In this document: one piece after another, positions 1 through 8,591 of the stretch
Layout: each line of letters starts with the position of its first letter
Position numbering within the stretch: position 1 is the stretch's first letter
Source of the DNA: CBFIJI01 sp965662885
GTDB lineage: Bacteria > Bacteroidota > Bacteroidia > Flavobacteriales > Flavobacteriaceae
Assembly (NCBI GenBank): GCA_965662885.1
Contig: CBFIJI010000015.1
Coordinates: 1-30,274, forward strand
DNA length: 30,274 nucleotides
Reading direction: 5' to 3'
The notes under the pieces: model-generated
What the model was told of the DNA's origin: nothing
Seen by the model: only the letters and a program-made list of their open reading frames with translations
The model's database searches: none
Position numbers and translations under genes: made by a program

Positions 1-22
1 CGTTTAAAATCTTTAAAATACT

Positions 23-30
23 TACTTTTG
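23..30 (+). promoter_or_regulatory. Putative -7 promoter box upstream of the AraC-type regulator
   Basis: TACTTTTG fits the Bacteroidota -7 consensus TAnnTTTG and lies 39 bases before the ATG at 70. The matching -33 TTTG would fall at or beyond the window edge, so only half of the promoter can be judged. Confidence 0.35.
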
Positions 31-69
31 TTTGGACAAGATTAATAATATTTCTAAATGCTACAATAG

Positions 70-957
70 ATGACTGAAAAAAATAACGCTAAAAGTACTT
101 TTTTTGAAACGTGCTTGGAAGATGGTTTTTATGTTTTACGACTTCGAAATGATGAGGATCAACTAACCCATTTTAATCGTCCTGTTGATCAAGAATTTAT
201 TCAGTTTCATTTTTGTTTAAAAGGAGAAGCTGATTTTATTTTCAATAATTCCTCCTATCGCTTTAGTGTTAATGAGGAAAATGCTATTCTTTTATACAAT
301 CCACAAAAACCCTTACCCATCGCCTTGCATCTTGGAGCGGAAAGTTGGATGATTAGTGTGCTGATTTCCATCAAAAAATTTCACTCTTTATTTTCAGATG
401 ACGCAGATCATATTTCTTTTTTGAGTGTCGAAAATAGTATGAAGAAATTTTATGACCAAGTTACTTTTACACCTTCTATGGCGGTGGTGCTCAGTCAAAT
501 TTTACAGGCTAAGGTTCACGATAGTATGAAGTCCCTTTATTTTAAAGGAAAAGTGTACGAATTATTGAGTTTGTATTTTAATAAAAACGATGATGCCTCT
601 TTAGAACAATGTCCCTTTTTAGCTGACGAGGAAAATGTAAATCGTATTCGTCGGGCTAAGGATATTTTAATTGAGCGAATGACCGAGCCCCCTTCTTTAG
701 AAGCCTTAGCTTCAGAGATAGGGCTCAGTTTAAAAAAATTAAAGGATGGTTTTAAGCAATTGTACGGTGACACGGTTTATGCTTATTTATTGGAGCATAA
801 AATGGAAGAGGCCCGTAGAATGCTTGACTCTAAGCAGCATAATGTCAATGAGGTGGGCTTAAAATTAGGCTACAGTACTTCCAGTCATTTTATTGCTGCT
901 TTTAAAAAGAAATTCGGAACAACCCCAAAGAAATATTTAATGTCTGTATCTTCGTAA
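70..957 (+). CDS. AraC family transcriptional regulator
   Basis: A 295-residue DNA-binding regulator. The C-terminal ~100 residues carry the two helix-turn-helix units of the AraC/XylS family: the first begins around PSLEALASEIGLSLKKLK (about residue 208) and the second includes VGLKLGYSTSSHFIAAFKK, followed by the usual FGTTPKKYL end. The N-terminal ~150 residues form a probable sensor domain without a recognisable ligand motif. ATG at 70 is the first in-frame start. It lies 10 bases before hemH on the same strand, so the two are probably co-transcribed. From memory, regulators of this type often sit beside heme genes in flavobacteria, which suggests a role in heme or iron control. That role is inferred from position only. 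Confidence 0.9.
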   Translation: MTEKNNAKSTFFETCLEDGFYVLRLRNDEDQLTHFNRPVDQEFIQFHFCLKGEADFIFNNSSYRFSVNEENAILLYNPQKPLPIALHLGAESWMISVLISIKKFHSLFSDDADHISFLSVENSMKKFYDQVTFTPSMAVVLSQILQAKVHDSMKSLYFKGKVYELLSLYFNKNDDASLEQCPFLADEENVNRIRRAKDILIERMTEPPSLEALASEIGLSLKKLKDGFKQLYGDTVYAYLLEHKMEEARRMLDSKQHNVNEVGLKLGYSTSSHFIAAFKKKFGTTPKKYLMSVSS

Positions 958-967
958 AAAATTGAAA

Positions 968-2008
968 ATGAAAGGAGTTTTATTAGTGAATCTGGGTTCG
1001 CCCGATAGCACAAAAACAAAGGATGTAAGGAAGTATTTAGATGAATTTTTAATGGATGGGAGGGTAATTGATCTTCCAAAATGGTTTCGAACTTTTTTAG
1101 TCAAAGGAATAATTCTCAATACCCGTCCTGGAAAATCTGCAAAAGCGTATCGTAAAATTTGGTGGAAAGAAGGTTCTCCTCTTATTGTATTGTCAGAACG
1201 CTTACAAGAAAAAATTGAAAAGAAGGTCTCAGTTCCTGTAGCCTTAGCCATGCGCTATGGTAATCCATCAATCAAAACTGGTTTACAAGAATTAGCCGAT
1301 CAAGGAGTTGACGAGGTGCTTTTAGTCCCTTTATATCCTCAGTTTGCTATGGCCACAACTGAAACCATATTGGTTTTAGCAGAGGAGTTACGTAAGGAGT
1401 TTTTCCCTCAAATGGAATTTACTTCACTCCCTCCATTTTATAATCATCCTGACTATATCCGAGTGCTCTCTAATTCTATACAAGAGTATTTAAAAGGGAA
1501 GGATTGGGAGCATCTTTTATTTTCGTATCACGGTGTACCAGACCGTCATATTAGAAAATCAGATGTAACCAACTCCCATTGTAAAATTGATGGAAAATGT
1601 TGTTTCTCTGAACCTTCTCCTGCCCATGCTTACTGTTATCGCCACCAATGCGAAATGACCACAGCTAAAGTGGCGGAATATTTAGAATTAAAAGAGGGGA
1701 CCTACTCTACTTCCTTCCAGTCAAGAGTATCCATCATTGGTTCTTGGCTTAAACCCTATACAGATAAAACCGTAGAAAAATTCGCCAAAACAGGGACCAA
1801 ACAAATGGCTATTGCTACTCCAGCTTTTGTTTCTGATTGCTTGGAAACATTAGAAGAAATTGGAATGGAGGCTGCTGAAGATTTTGAAGAGAAAGGTGGT
1901 GACCACTTGCACGTCATTCCCTGTATTAATGATCGGGATGATTGGGCCAATGTTATGAGTCGTTGGATTGACGAATGGGCTCTTGATGCAACACCTGCTC
2001 AAGAATGA
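968..2008 (+). CDS. hemH: Ferrochelatase with cysteine-rich insert
   Basis: Inserts Fe2+ into protoporphyrin IX, the last step of protoheme synthesis. The protein has 346 residues from ATG 968; an in-frame TTG at 962 would add only two residues. The N-terminus has the family pattern LLVNLGSPDS. The catalytic histidine is His188 in SYHGVPDRH, and the active-site glutamate is Glu293 in SDCLETLEEIG. FQSR (250-253) and KPYT (262-265) are also family motifs. Residues 205-228 form an insert with five cysteines (C205, C211, C212, C223, C228), a plausible [2Fe-2S] site of the kind known in some bacterial ferrochelatases. The stop overlaps the MATE start (ATGA), which implies translational coupling. 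Confidence 0.95.
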   Translation: MKGVLLVNLGSPDSTKTKDVRKYLDEFLMDGRVIDLPKWFRTFLVKGIILNTRPGKSAKAYRKIWWKEGSPLIVLSERLQEKIEKKVSVPVALAMRYGNPSIKTGLQELADQGVDEVLLVPLYPQFAMATTETILVLAEELRKEFFPQMEFTSLPPFYNHPDYIRVLSNSIQEYLKGKDWEHLLFSYHGVPDRHIRKSDVTNSHCKIDGKCCFSEPSPAHAYCYRHQCEMTTAKVAEYLELKEGTYSTSFQSRVSIIGSWLKPYTDKTVEKFAKTGTKQMAIATPAFVSDCLETLEEIGMEAAEDFEEKGGDHLHVIPCINDRDDWANVMSRWIDEWALDATPAQE

Positions 2009-3357
2009 GTAAAAACACAACGGCTGCCTTACTAGGAACAGAATCCATACCGTCTTTATTGATTAAACAAGCGGTTCCTGCTTCTATTGGTATTTTGGTC
2101 ATGTCACTCAACATCTTGATCGACACTATTTTTGTTGGTCAATGGATTGGCTCTAATGCGATTGCTGCAATCAATGTTGTTTTACCTGTTTCCTTTTTTA
2201 TTGCTGCTTTGGGTATGGCCATTGGTATTGGTGGTGGTTCGATCATTTCACGAGCTTTAGGGAATGGGGAACAGCACAAGGCATTAAAATCTTTTGGAAA
2301 TCAAGTGACCCTCACGGGAATTTTAACGATCAGTTTTGTTCTTTTTGGATTACTATTTATTGAAACCATTGTTCCTGCATTTGGCGGGAAAGGTTTCTTG
2401 TATGAACCTGCAAAGATTTATTACGAAGTTGTTCTCTACGGAGTCCCTGTACTTGGTTTTTGTATGATGGGTAATAATGTTATCAGGGCAGAAGGTAAAC
2501 CAAAAAACGCCATGTATGCGATGCTGCTGCCCTCCGTATCGAATTTGTTAATGGATTATGTCTTTATTAATGTCCTTGATATGGGTATGTTTGGAGCTGC
2601 TCTAGCAACGACTTTGTCCTATGGGGTTTGTGCTTTGTATATCCTTTATTTTTTCTTATCCAAAACGTCAGAATTGCATTTGTCACTTCCTGATTTTATT
2701 TTGGATTTAGCCATAGTCAAAGAGATTGGTAGCTTGGGTTTTGTCACACTAGCACGTCAAGCCATGGTAAGTATTACTGTTTTATTGGTCAATAATATCC
2801 TCTTTGATTTGGGGGGAGAGTCTTCTGTGGCCTCTTATGCCATTATCAGTCGTATGTTAATGTTTGCTAGTTTCCCCATTTTAGGAATTACCCAAGGTTT
2901 CCTTCCTATTGCAGGGTATAATTATGGCGCTAAAAATTTTAAAAGGGTATTGGAAGTACTCCGGGTTTCAGTTACCTATGCCACTCTTTTGGCCACCGTT
3001 GTTTTTGTTGCCATCTTTATTTTTTCGGATGGTATCGTACCCATATTTACTCAAGATACTACTGTTTTTTCTGAAACTCCAGCAGCACTTCGATGGGTGT
3101 TTGCTGCAACTCCTATCTTAGGTATTCAATTGATTGGTGCCGCATACTTTCAAGCGGTTGGTCAAGCAACTCCAGCACTTTTATTGACCTTAACCCGTCA
3201 GGGGTTCTTTTTTATTCCCTTACTTTTTTTACTTCCTATTTATTTTGGTGTTTTAGGGGTTTGGCTTGCCTTTCCAATTGCAGAAGTATTAGCTACGGTG
3301 GTTACGGTTATTTTTCTTACGAAAGAAATACGTAAAAATTTGATTATTTCAAGTTGA
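2005..3357 (+). CDS. MATE family efflux transporter
   Basis: A 450-residue integral membrane exporter with about 12 hydrophobic segments in two related halves, as expected for the multidrug and toxic compound extrusion family, which uses H+ or Na+ gradients. The first half has MATE-typical residues such as PASIGILVMSLNILIDTIFVG and GIGGGSIISRALG. The second half carries ISRMLMFASFPILGITQGF, then PIAGYNYGA, a well-conserved family region. The start codon overlaps the hemH stop by four bases. The substrate cannot be read from the sequence. Coupling to hemH could mean export of a porphyrin or other toxic compound, but this is speculation. A hairpin follows directly downstream. Confidence 0.93.
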   Translation: MSKNTTAALLGTESIPSLLIKQAVPASIGILVMSLNILIDTIFVGQWIGSNAIAAINVVLPVSFFIAALGMAIGIGGGSIISRALGNGEQHKALKSFGNQVTLTGILTISFVLFGLLFIETIVPAFGGKGFLYEPAKIYYEVVLYGVPVLGFCMMGNNVIRAEGKPKNAMYAMLLPSVSNLLMDYVFINVLDMGMFGAALATTLSYGVCALYILYFFLSKTSELHLSLPDFILDLAIVKEIGSLGFVTLARQAMVSITVLLVNNILFDLGGESSVASYAIISRMLMFASFPILGITQGFLPIAGYNYGAKNFKRVLEVLRVSVTYATLLATVVFVAIFIFSDGIVPIFTQDTTVFSETPAALRWVFAATPILGIQLIGAAYFQAVGQATPALLLTLTRQGFFFIPLLFLLPIYFGVLGVWLAFPIAEVLATVVTVIFLTKEIRKNLIISS

Positions 3358-3360
3358 TTA

Positions 3361-3423
3361 TTTGAGTTTCTAATTGATTCTAAAGACTCTTTTTGTTTTT
3401 AAGAAACTCAAAAAATCTTTTTT
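3361..3423 (+). terminator. Hairpin with T-rich tail after the MATE gene
   Basis: TTTGAGTTTCT (3361-3371) is perfectly complementary to AGAAACTCAAA (3402-3412), giving an 11-bp stem with a 30-base loop. A T-rich stretch follows at 3417-3423. The stem begins four bases after the MATE stop. The long loop and AT-rich stem make it a moderate rather than strong terminator, but it plausibly separates the hemH unit from the propeller-protein unit. Confidence 0.5.
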
Positions 3424-3450
3424 GTACATTTAGTATTTAAAACTAATTCA

Positions 3451-6400
3451 ATGAAAATAATAACTAGAATTGTAGGGTTAAACCTAATGGCCTTAGCATT
3501 ACTGTTTTTTGTAGTACAACCCGCTGTGGGGCAACGCAAAAAAGGAAAAAAAGCCATTACAAAGACTTATCCAAGTGAATTATATGAATCGATTTCTTAT
3601 CGTTCGATAGGTCCTTTTAGAGGAGGACGTTCTTCTGCGGTAACAGGCGTATCGGGCTCACCTAATTTGTATTATTTTGGTGCTGCTGGGGGAGGAGTAT
3701 GGAAAACGGAAGATGGTGGACAGACCTATGAAAACATCTCTGATGGTTATTTTGGAGGAAGTATTGGTGCTGTTGCTGTTGCTCCAAGTGATTCGAATGT
3801 CCTTTATGTTGGAGGAGGTGAAGTCACTGTCCGAGGGAATGTATCTTCTGGCTATGGAATCTGGAAATCTGTGGATGCTGGAAAAACATGGAGCTTTGCT
3901 GGATTACCCAATTCACGCCATGTTCCAAGAATTGTTATCGACCCGAACAATTCAGATATTGTTTATGCAGCAGTTTTAGGAAATATATATTCACCCAATA
4001 AAGATCGTGGTGTTTATAAAAGTACCGATGGAGGAAAGAACTGGAAAAAAGTACTATTCTCTGATCCTCAAGCGGGAGCTGTTGAATTGGTTATGGACCC
4101 CAATAACTCCAGAGTATTGTATGCAGCCACTTGGCGGGTACAACGTACTCCCTACAGTTTGAGTAGTGGTGGCAAGGGTTCTGCACTTTGGAAAAGTACC
4201 GATAGCGGAATGACATGGGAGCCTATCAGTCAAAATGAGGGTTTTGCCCAAGGAACATTGGGGATTATTGGTGTTACCGTTTCTCCAGTTAATGCGCAGC
4301 GTATTTGGGCCATTGTTGAAAATAAAGAAAAAGGGGGTGTATATCGTTCCGATGATGCTGGAATGACATGGCAACACGTCAATGAGAGTCGAGCTCTCCG
4401 CCAGCGCGCATGGTACTATTCAAAAATTTATGCGGACACTCAAGATGAAGATATTGTTTATGTAATGAATGTATCCTATCATAAATCAAAGGATGGTGGT
4501 AAAACCTTTGAGCGTAATAATGCACCTCATGGAGATCATCATGATCTTTGGATTGCCCCTGAAGACAATCAACGGATGATTATTGCCGATGATGGTGGTG
4601 CGCAAATATCATACAATGGAGGGGCCACATGGAGTACCTATCTCAATCAACCTACAGCACAATATTATCGTGTCACAACAGATAATGACTTTCCGTATCG
4701 TATTTATGTGGCCCAGCAAGACAATTCCACCCAACGGGTTCGTCATCGAAGTGATGGTCGTTTTATCGGTGAAGATGATTGGGAAGCAACTGCTGGAGGG
4801 GAGTCAGCTCATATAGCTGTTGACCCTTTAAACAATAATATTGTTTATGGAGGGAGTTATGGCGGATTTTTAACCCGAGTAAATCACGATACGAAATCAG
4901 TTCGTGGAATCAATGTTTGGCCCGACAATCCCATGGGATATGGTGCAGAAGGAATGCGCTACCGATTTCAATGGAATTTCCCTATCATTTTTAGTAAACA
5001 CAATCCTAAAAAACTCTATACGTTTTCCAATCAAGTTCACGTTTCGGAAAATGAAGGACAAAGCTGGGATATCATCAGTCCTGATTTAACACGTAACGAT
5101 CCTGATCGACTAAAATCATCTGGTGGTCCCATCACTCAGGACAATACGGGTGTCGAGTATTATTGTACCATTTTTGCCGCTAACGAATCTCCTCTTGAAG
5201 AGGGCTTGATGTGGGTTGGAAGTGATGATGGTTTATTGCACTTGACTCGTGATGGTGGAAAAAATTGGGAAAATGTCACGCCAGAAATAATGCCGAAATG
5301 GTTGATGATTAATAGTGTTGATCCTTCCCCTTTTGATCCAGCAACCTGTTATGTGGCGGGGACCTTGTATAAAACTGGTGATTTTAAACCTTATTTGTAC
5401 AAGACCTCAGACTATGGTAAAACATGGAAAATGATAACTAATGGAATCGCCTCAGAAGATTTTACACGAGTACTACGGGCTGATCCTAGTCAAAAAGGAC
5501 TCTTGTATGCCGGAACAGAAAAGGGAATGTATATTTCCTTTGATGATGGCGCCTCTTGGAAACCCTTTCAAATGAATTTACCTATAGTTCCCATTACGGA
5601 CTTAACAATTAAAGAAAAGAGCCTCATTGTTGCGACCCAAGGAAGAAGTATTTGGATGATAGATGACTTGACGGTAATTCACCAACTTAATGACAGTATG
5701 GTGGATGCTCCCATGTCTTTATTTAAACCTAAAGATAGCTACCGTATGGGTGGAAGTGGTGGAAGAACCTCTTTAACGCAAGGAACCAATATGCCCAATG
5801 GTGTTGTGGTGAATTTTAATCTTAACGCTTACGATAAGGAAAAAGATAGTATTCAACTTTCCTTTCATGATTCGAATGGGAAAACGATCAAAACCTTTTC
5901 AACCCATGATAAGGAGAATAAATTGACCGTTAAAAAAGGAGGTAATCAATTTGTTTGGAATACCCGATACGAAGGAGCTGAACGTTTAAAAGGGATGATT
6001 TTTTGGAGTGCCTCGTTTTCAGGAGCTAAAGCCGTTCCTGGCACCTATGGTGTACGTTTAAGTAAGAACGGTGTTACTGCTGAAGAATCATTTGTTATTA
6101 AGTCAGACCCAAGGGCAGAGGCTTCTGTTGCTGAGATGCAAATGCAATTTGATTTTGTCAATGCAGTCAATGAAACAGTAGATAAAGCACATAAAGCCAT
6201 CAAGACCATACGCGAAATCAATACCAAGTTAAAGGCTTTTGAATCGGGTTATAAGGATAATGAAACAACTACCGCTTTACGGGAACAATCGGAAGCTTTA
6301 AGAACCGCTTTTTCGAGCATTGAAAAGACGCTTTATCAAACTCAAAATCGAAGTAATCAAGACCCCTTAAACTATCCCATTCGACTGACCAATAAGTTGG

Positions 6401-6591
6401 GGCATCTCAACCGATTGGTTACTATTAATGACTTTCCACCGACGAATCAAGATGAGGCCGTAAGAAAAGAATTGACTGTTAAAGTGGAAGAAGCCTTAGG
6501 AAAATACGAAGAACTATTGAGTAAAGATTTAAATGAATTTAATACAGCATTTTCTCAACTCGAACTGGATTATTTGATTGTTAAAGACTAA
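3451..6591 (+). CDS. Secreted BNR/sortilin-type beta-propeller protein (often named glycosyl hydrolase)
   Basis: A 1046-residue exported protein. The N-terminal ~28 residues are a signal peptide ending near AVGQ. Residues ~45-740 contain about eleven Asp-box or BNR-like turns (for example KTEDGGQTY, KSVDAGKTW, KSTDGGKNW, KSTDSGMTW, RSDDAGMTW, TRDGGKNW, KTSDYGKTW, SFDDGASW). This suggests two large beta-propellers of the Vps10/sortilin type. Residues ~760-880 look like a beta-sandwich, and the last ~150 are helical and charged, probably coiled coil. There is no C-terminal secretion-system sorting domain that I recognise. Database names such as glycosyl hydrolase reflect only the propeller fold; no catalytic residues can be identified. 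It is followed after six bases by hemJ. Confidence 0.88.
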   Translation: MKIITRIVGLNLMALALLFFVVQPAVGQRKKGKKAITKTYPSELYESISYRSIGPFRGGRSSAVTGVSGSPNLYYFGAAGGGVWKTEDGGQTYENISDGYFGGSIGAVAVAPSDSNVLYVGGGEVTVRGNVSSGYGIWKSVDAGKTWSFAGLPNSRHVPRIVIDPNNSDIVYAAVLGNIYSPNKDRGVYKSTDGGKNWKKVLFSDPQAGAVELVMDPNNSRVLYAATWRVQRTPYSLSSGGKGSALWKSTDSGMTWEPISQNEGFAQGTLGIIGVTVSPVNAQRIWAIVENKEKGGVYRSDDAGMTWQHVNESRALRQRAWYYSKIYADTQDEDIVYVMNVSYHKSKDGGKTFERNNAPHGDHHDLWIAPEDNQRMIIADDGGAQISYNGGATWSTYLNQPTAQYYRVTTDNDFPYRIYVAQQDNSTQRVRHRSDGRFIGEDDWEATAGGESAHIAVDPLNNNIVYGGSYGGFLTRVNHDTKSVRGINVWPDNPMGYGAEGMRYRFQWNFPIIFSKHNPKKLYTFSNQVHVSENEGQSWDIISPDLTRNDPDRLKSSGGPITQDNTGVEYYCTIFAANESPLEEGLMWVGSDDGLLHLTRDGGKNWENVTPEIMPKWLMINSVDPSPFDPATCYVAGTLYKTGDFKPYLYKTSDYGKTWKMITNGIASEDFTRVLRADPSQKGLLYAGTEKGMYISFDDGASWKPFQMNLPIVPITDLTIKEKSLIVATQGRSIWMIDDLTVIHQLNDSMVDAPMSLFKPKDSYRMGGSGGRTSLTQGTNMPNGVVVNFNLNAYDKEKDSIQLSFHDSNGKTIKTFSTHDKENKLTVKKGGNQFVWNTRYEGAERLKGMIFWSASFSGAKAVPGTYGVRLSKNGVTAEESFVIKSDPRAEASVAEMQMQFDFVNAVNETVDKAHKAIKTIREINTKLKAFESGYKDNETTTALREQSEALRTAFSSIEKTLYQTQNRSNQDPLNYPIRLTNKLGHLNRLVTINDFPPTNQDEAVRKELTVKVEEALGKYEELLSKDLNEFNTAFSQLELDYLIVKD

Positions 6592-6597
6592 TTTATA

Positions 6598-7131
6598 GTG
6601 TATTATAATTATTTTAAAGCCCTACATCTCATTTTTGTGATTACTTGGTTTGCGGGGCTTTTTTATCTCCCACGTTTGTTTATCTATCATATTGAAGCCA
6701 CTAAAAAAGAAGCGGTTGCTCGTCAAATTTTAACCGATCAGTTTAAAATTATGAGCAAGCGTTTATGGTATATCATCACTTGGCCCTCTGCAATTTTAGC
6801 AGTCTTGTTTGCTGTCATTTTATTAGTGATGGTGCCTAGTTGGTTGTCTCAATCGTGGATGTGGATCAAACTTGTTTTTGTTGTTTTATTGATTGTGTAT
6901 CATTTGAAGACACATCAAATATTCAAACAATTACAACGGGACGAGATTCGTTATTCGTCAAATTTTATGCGTTTATGGAATGAAGGTGCTACTTTAATTC
7001 TCTTTTCTGTGGTGTTTTTAGTTGTTTTGAAAAGTAACTTTCACTGGATTTTTGGGGTTCTTGGTTTGTTTGGTTTGGCATTTTTATTGCTACTAGGTAT
7101 TCGCTTGTATAAAAAAACAAGGAAAGAATAA
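6598..7131 (+). CDS. hemJ: HemJ-type protoporphyrinogen IX oxidase (CopD-like membrane protein)
   Basis: A 177-residue inner-membrane protein with four or five hydrophobic helices. The N-terminus YFKALHLIFVITWFAGLFYL, followed by PRLFIYH, is the HemJ signature, including conserved His10, Trp17, Arg26 and His31. HemJ oxidises protoporphyrinogen IX to protoporphyrin IX, the substrate of the ferrochelatase encoded upstream at 968. Automated pipelines often label it CopD family protein. The start is GTG at 6598; no ATG lies between the upstream stop and the signature, so the GTG is forced. It sits six bases after the propeller gene and five before the kinase gene, in an apparent operon. Confidence 0.87.
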   Translation: MYYNYFKALHLIFVITWFAGLFYLPRLFIYHIEATKKEAVARQILTDQFKIMSKRLWYIITWPSAILAVLFAVILLVMVPSWLSQSWMWIKLVFVVLLIVYHLKTHQIFKQLQRDEIRYSSNFMRLWNEGATLILFSVVFLVVLKSNFHWIFGVLGLFGLAFLLLLGIRLYKKTRKE

Positions 7132-7136
7132 TCAAT

Positions 7137-8588
7137 ATGGCTATTATTGGAAAACTATCGTTACGAACACGACTTTTTATAGCAATGATTTTTTTGTTAT
7201 TTATTTCGGGTACGTTGATTTTGGTTTCCACGCTTTATCAATACCGATCACAGTCTGATGATTATCACGACAAGCGTTTAGAACGTAAAGAGGCACAAAT
7301 CAAACGTCACCTTAACTATTTGGTGGCGAAAAATAATTTGTATGGAAAACCGGATAGTATTTGGATGGACTTCCTCAATGATTTTAAAAAAATTGAAACC
7401 ATCCATAAAGTACAATATTCTCTTTTTTCTACCTCAGGCGCGCCAATCCACACCTCCTATCAGCCGTTAAAAATCATCGCCAATAATTATCAATTACAGC
7501 AGTCCATACGTGATAGTCTTTTTAAAACCCCCGATGGACGTTTTATTGAGCGTAGTGATAGTGGAATTGAAAAGTACCAGTCCACTTTTAGTCTTTTAAA
7601 GGATGGTCTTGGGCGTCCTTATGGGATCTTATTTTTCCCTTATTTTCAAGATGTTTCTTATTCGGAGGATGAATTAAATACATTTTTACAACGGCTATAC
7701 GAAATTTATGTATTCTTGCTTATTGGAGCCATTTTAACGGCTTATTTTTTGTCGCTATACGTCACCCGTTCTTTAGAAAAAATAAGAGTAAAGATGGATC
7801 AAACGGGCTTGTTGTTGCGCAATGAAAAAATTCATTTAAACAATGCTACTAAGGAAATTGACAGCTTGGTCAATTCCTATAATCGAATGATTGATGATCT
7901 GAATGATAGTGCAGAAAAATTAGCAAAAAACGAACGGGAACAAGCCTGGCAAGAAATGGCAAGGCAAGTAGCCCACGAAATCAAAAACCCACTTACTCCA
8001 ATGCGTTTAACGATTCAAAATTTTCAACAACGCTTTAAAAAAAACGATCCCAACAATACGCAAAAAATCAATGATTTCTCCAAGTTGCTCATTGAACAAA
8101 TTGATACAATGAGCAATGTTGCAGAAGCCTTTTCTGATTTTGCAACACTTCCTAAACCCAATAAAAAAACCTGTGACCTTGTAGAGGTAACCAAATTAGC
8201 CATTGAGATTTTCAATGAAGAGTACATTGTACTTGAAACCAATGTGGAACAAGCCTATCACCAGCTGGACAGGACGCAATGGATTCGTGTGATGACAAAT
8301 TTAATTCAGAACGCACTTCAAGCAGTTCCTGATAATAAAACACCAAATATTCGTATTGAGATTAATGTTACAAATTCCAACACCGCAGTATCCATAAGCG
8401 ATAATGGTAGTGGTATTGAACCGTCCATTGAAGACAAAATTTTTGAACCCAAGTTCACAACCAAAACAGCAGGAATGGGTCTAGGATTAGGGATTGTAAA
8501 AAATATTATTCGTTCTCATGATGGAAGAATTACCTATGTCTCAACACCCAAAAAAGGAACAATTTTCACAATCATACTAAAAAAATAA
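7137..8588 (+). CDS. NtrY-like membrane sensor histidine kinase
   Basis: A 483-residue two-component sensor. Transmembrane helix 1 lies at ~13-35, an extracytoplasmic sensor region of ~150 residues follows, helix 2 is at ~187-208, then a HAMP-like linker at ~210-262. The phosphoacceptor is His280 in QVAHEIKNPLTPMRL, a sequence typical of NtrY-type kinases. The ATPase domain has the N box (NLIQNALQ, Asn392), the G1 box (DNGSG, 422-426), the F box (FEPKFTTK) and the G2 box (GMGLGLGIV). All catalytic residues are present. No response-regulator gene lies in the window, so it is an orphan here. It is packed between hemJ and a crotonase gene, which suggests co-transcription; the signal is unknown. 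Confidence 0.92.
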   Translation: MAIIGKLSLRTRLFIAMIFLLFISGTLILVSTLYQYRSQSDDYHDKRLERKEAQIKRHLNYLVAKNNLYGKPDSIWMDFLNDFKKIETIHKVQYSLFSTSGAPIHTSYQPLKIIANNYQLQQSIRDSLFKTPDGRFIERSDSGIEKYQSTFSLLKDGLGRPYGILFFPYFQDVSYSEDELNTFLQRLYEIYVFLLIGAILTAYFLSLYVTRSLEKIRVKMDQTGLLLRNEKIHLNNATKEIDSLVNSYNRMIDDLNDSAEKLAKNEREQAWQEMARQVAHEIKNPLTPMRLTIQNFQQRFKKNDPNNTQKINDFSKLLIEQIDTMSNVAEAFSDFATLPKPNKKTCDLVEVTKLAIEIFNEEYIVLETNVEQAYHQLDRTQWIRVMTNLIQNALQAVPDNKTPNIRIEINVTNSNTAVSISDNGSGIEPSIEDKIFEPKFTTKTAGMGLGLGIVKNIIRSHDGRITYVSTPKKGTIFTIILKK

Positions 8589-8591
8589 GCA

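Noticed and set aside
962..967. TTG at 962 as the ferrochelatase start.
   Set aside because: ATG at 968 gives the normal MKGVLLVNLG beginning, and the TTG adds only two residues.
3451..6591. Propeller protein as a true glycosyl hydrolase or sialidase.
   Set aside because: Asp-box repeats only indicate a propeller fold; no arginine triad or other catalytic set could be identified.
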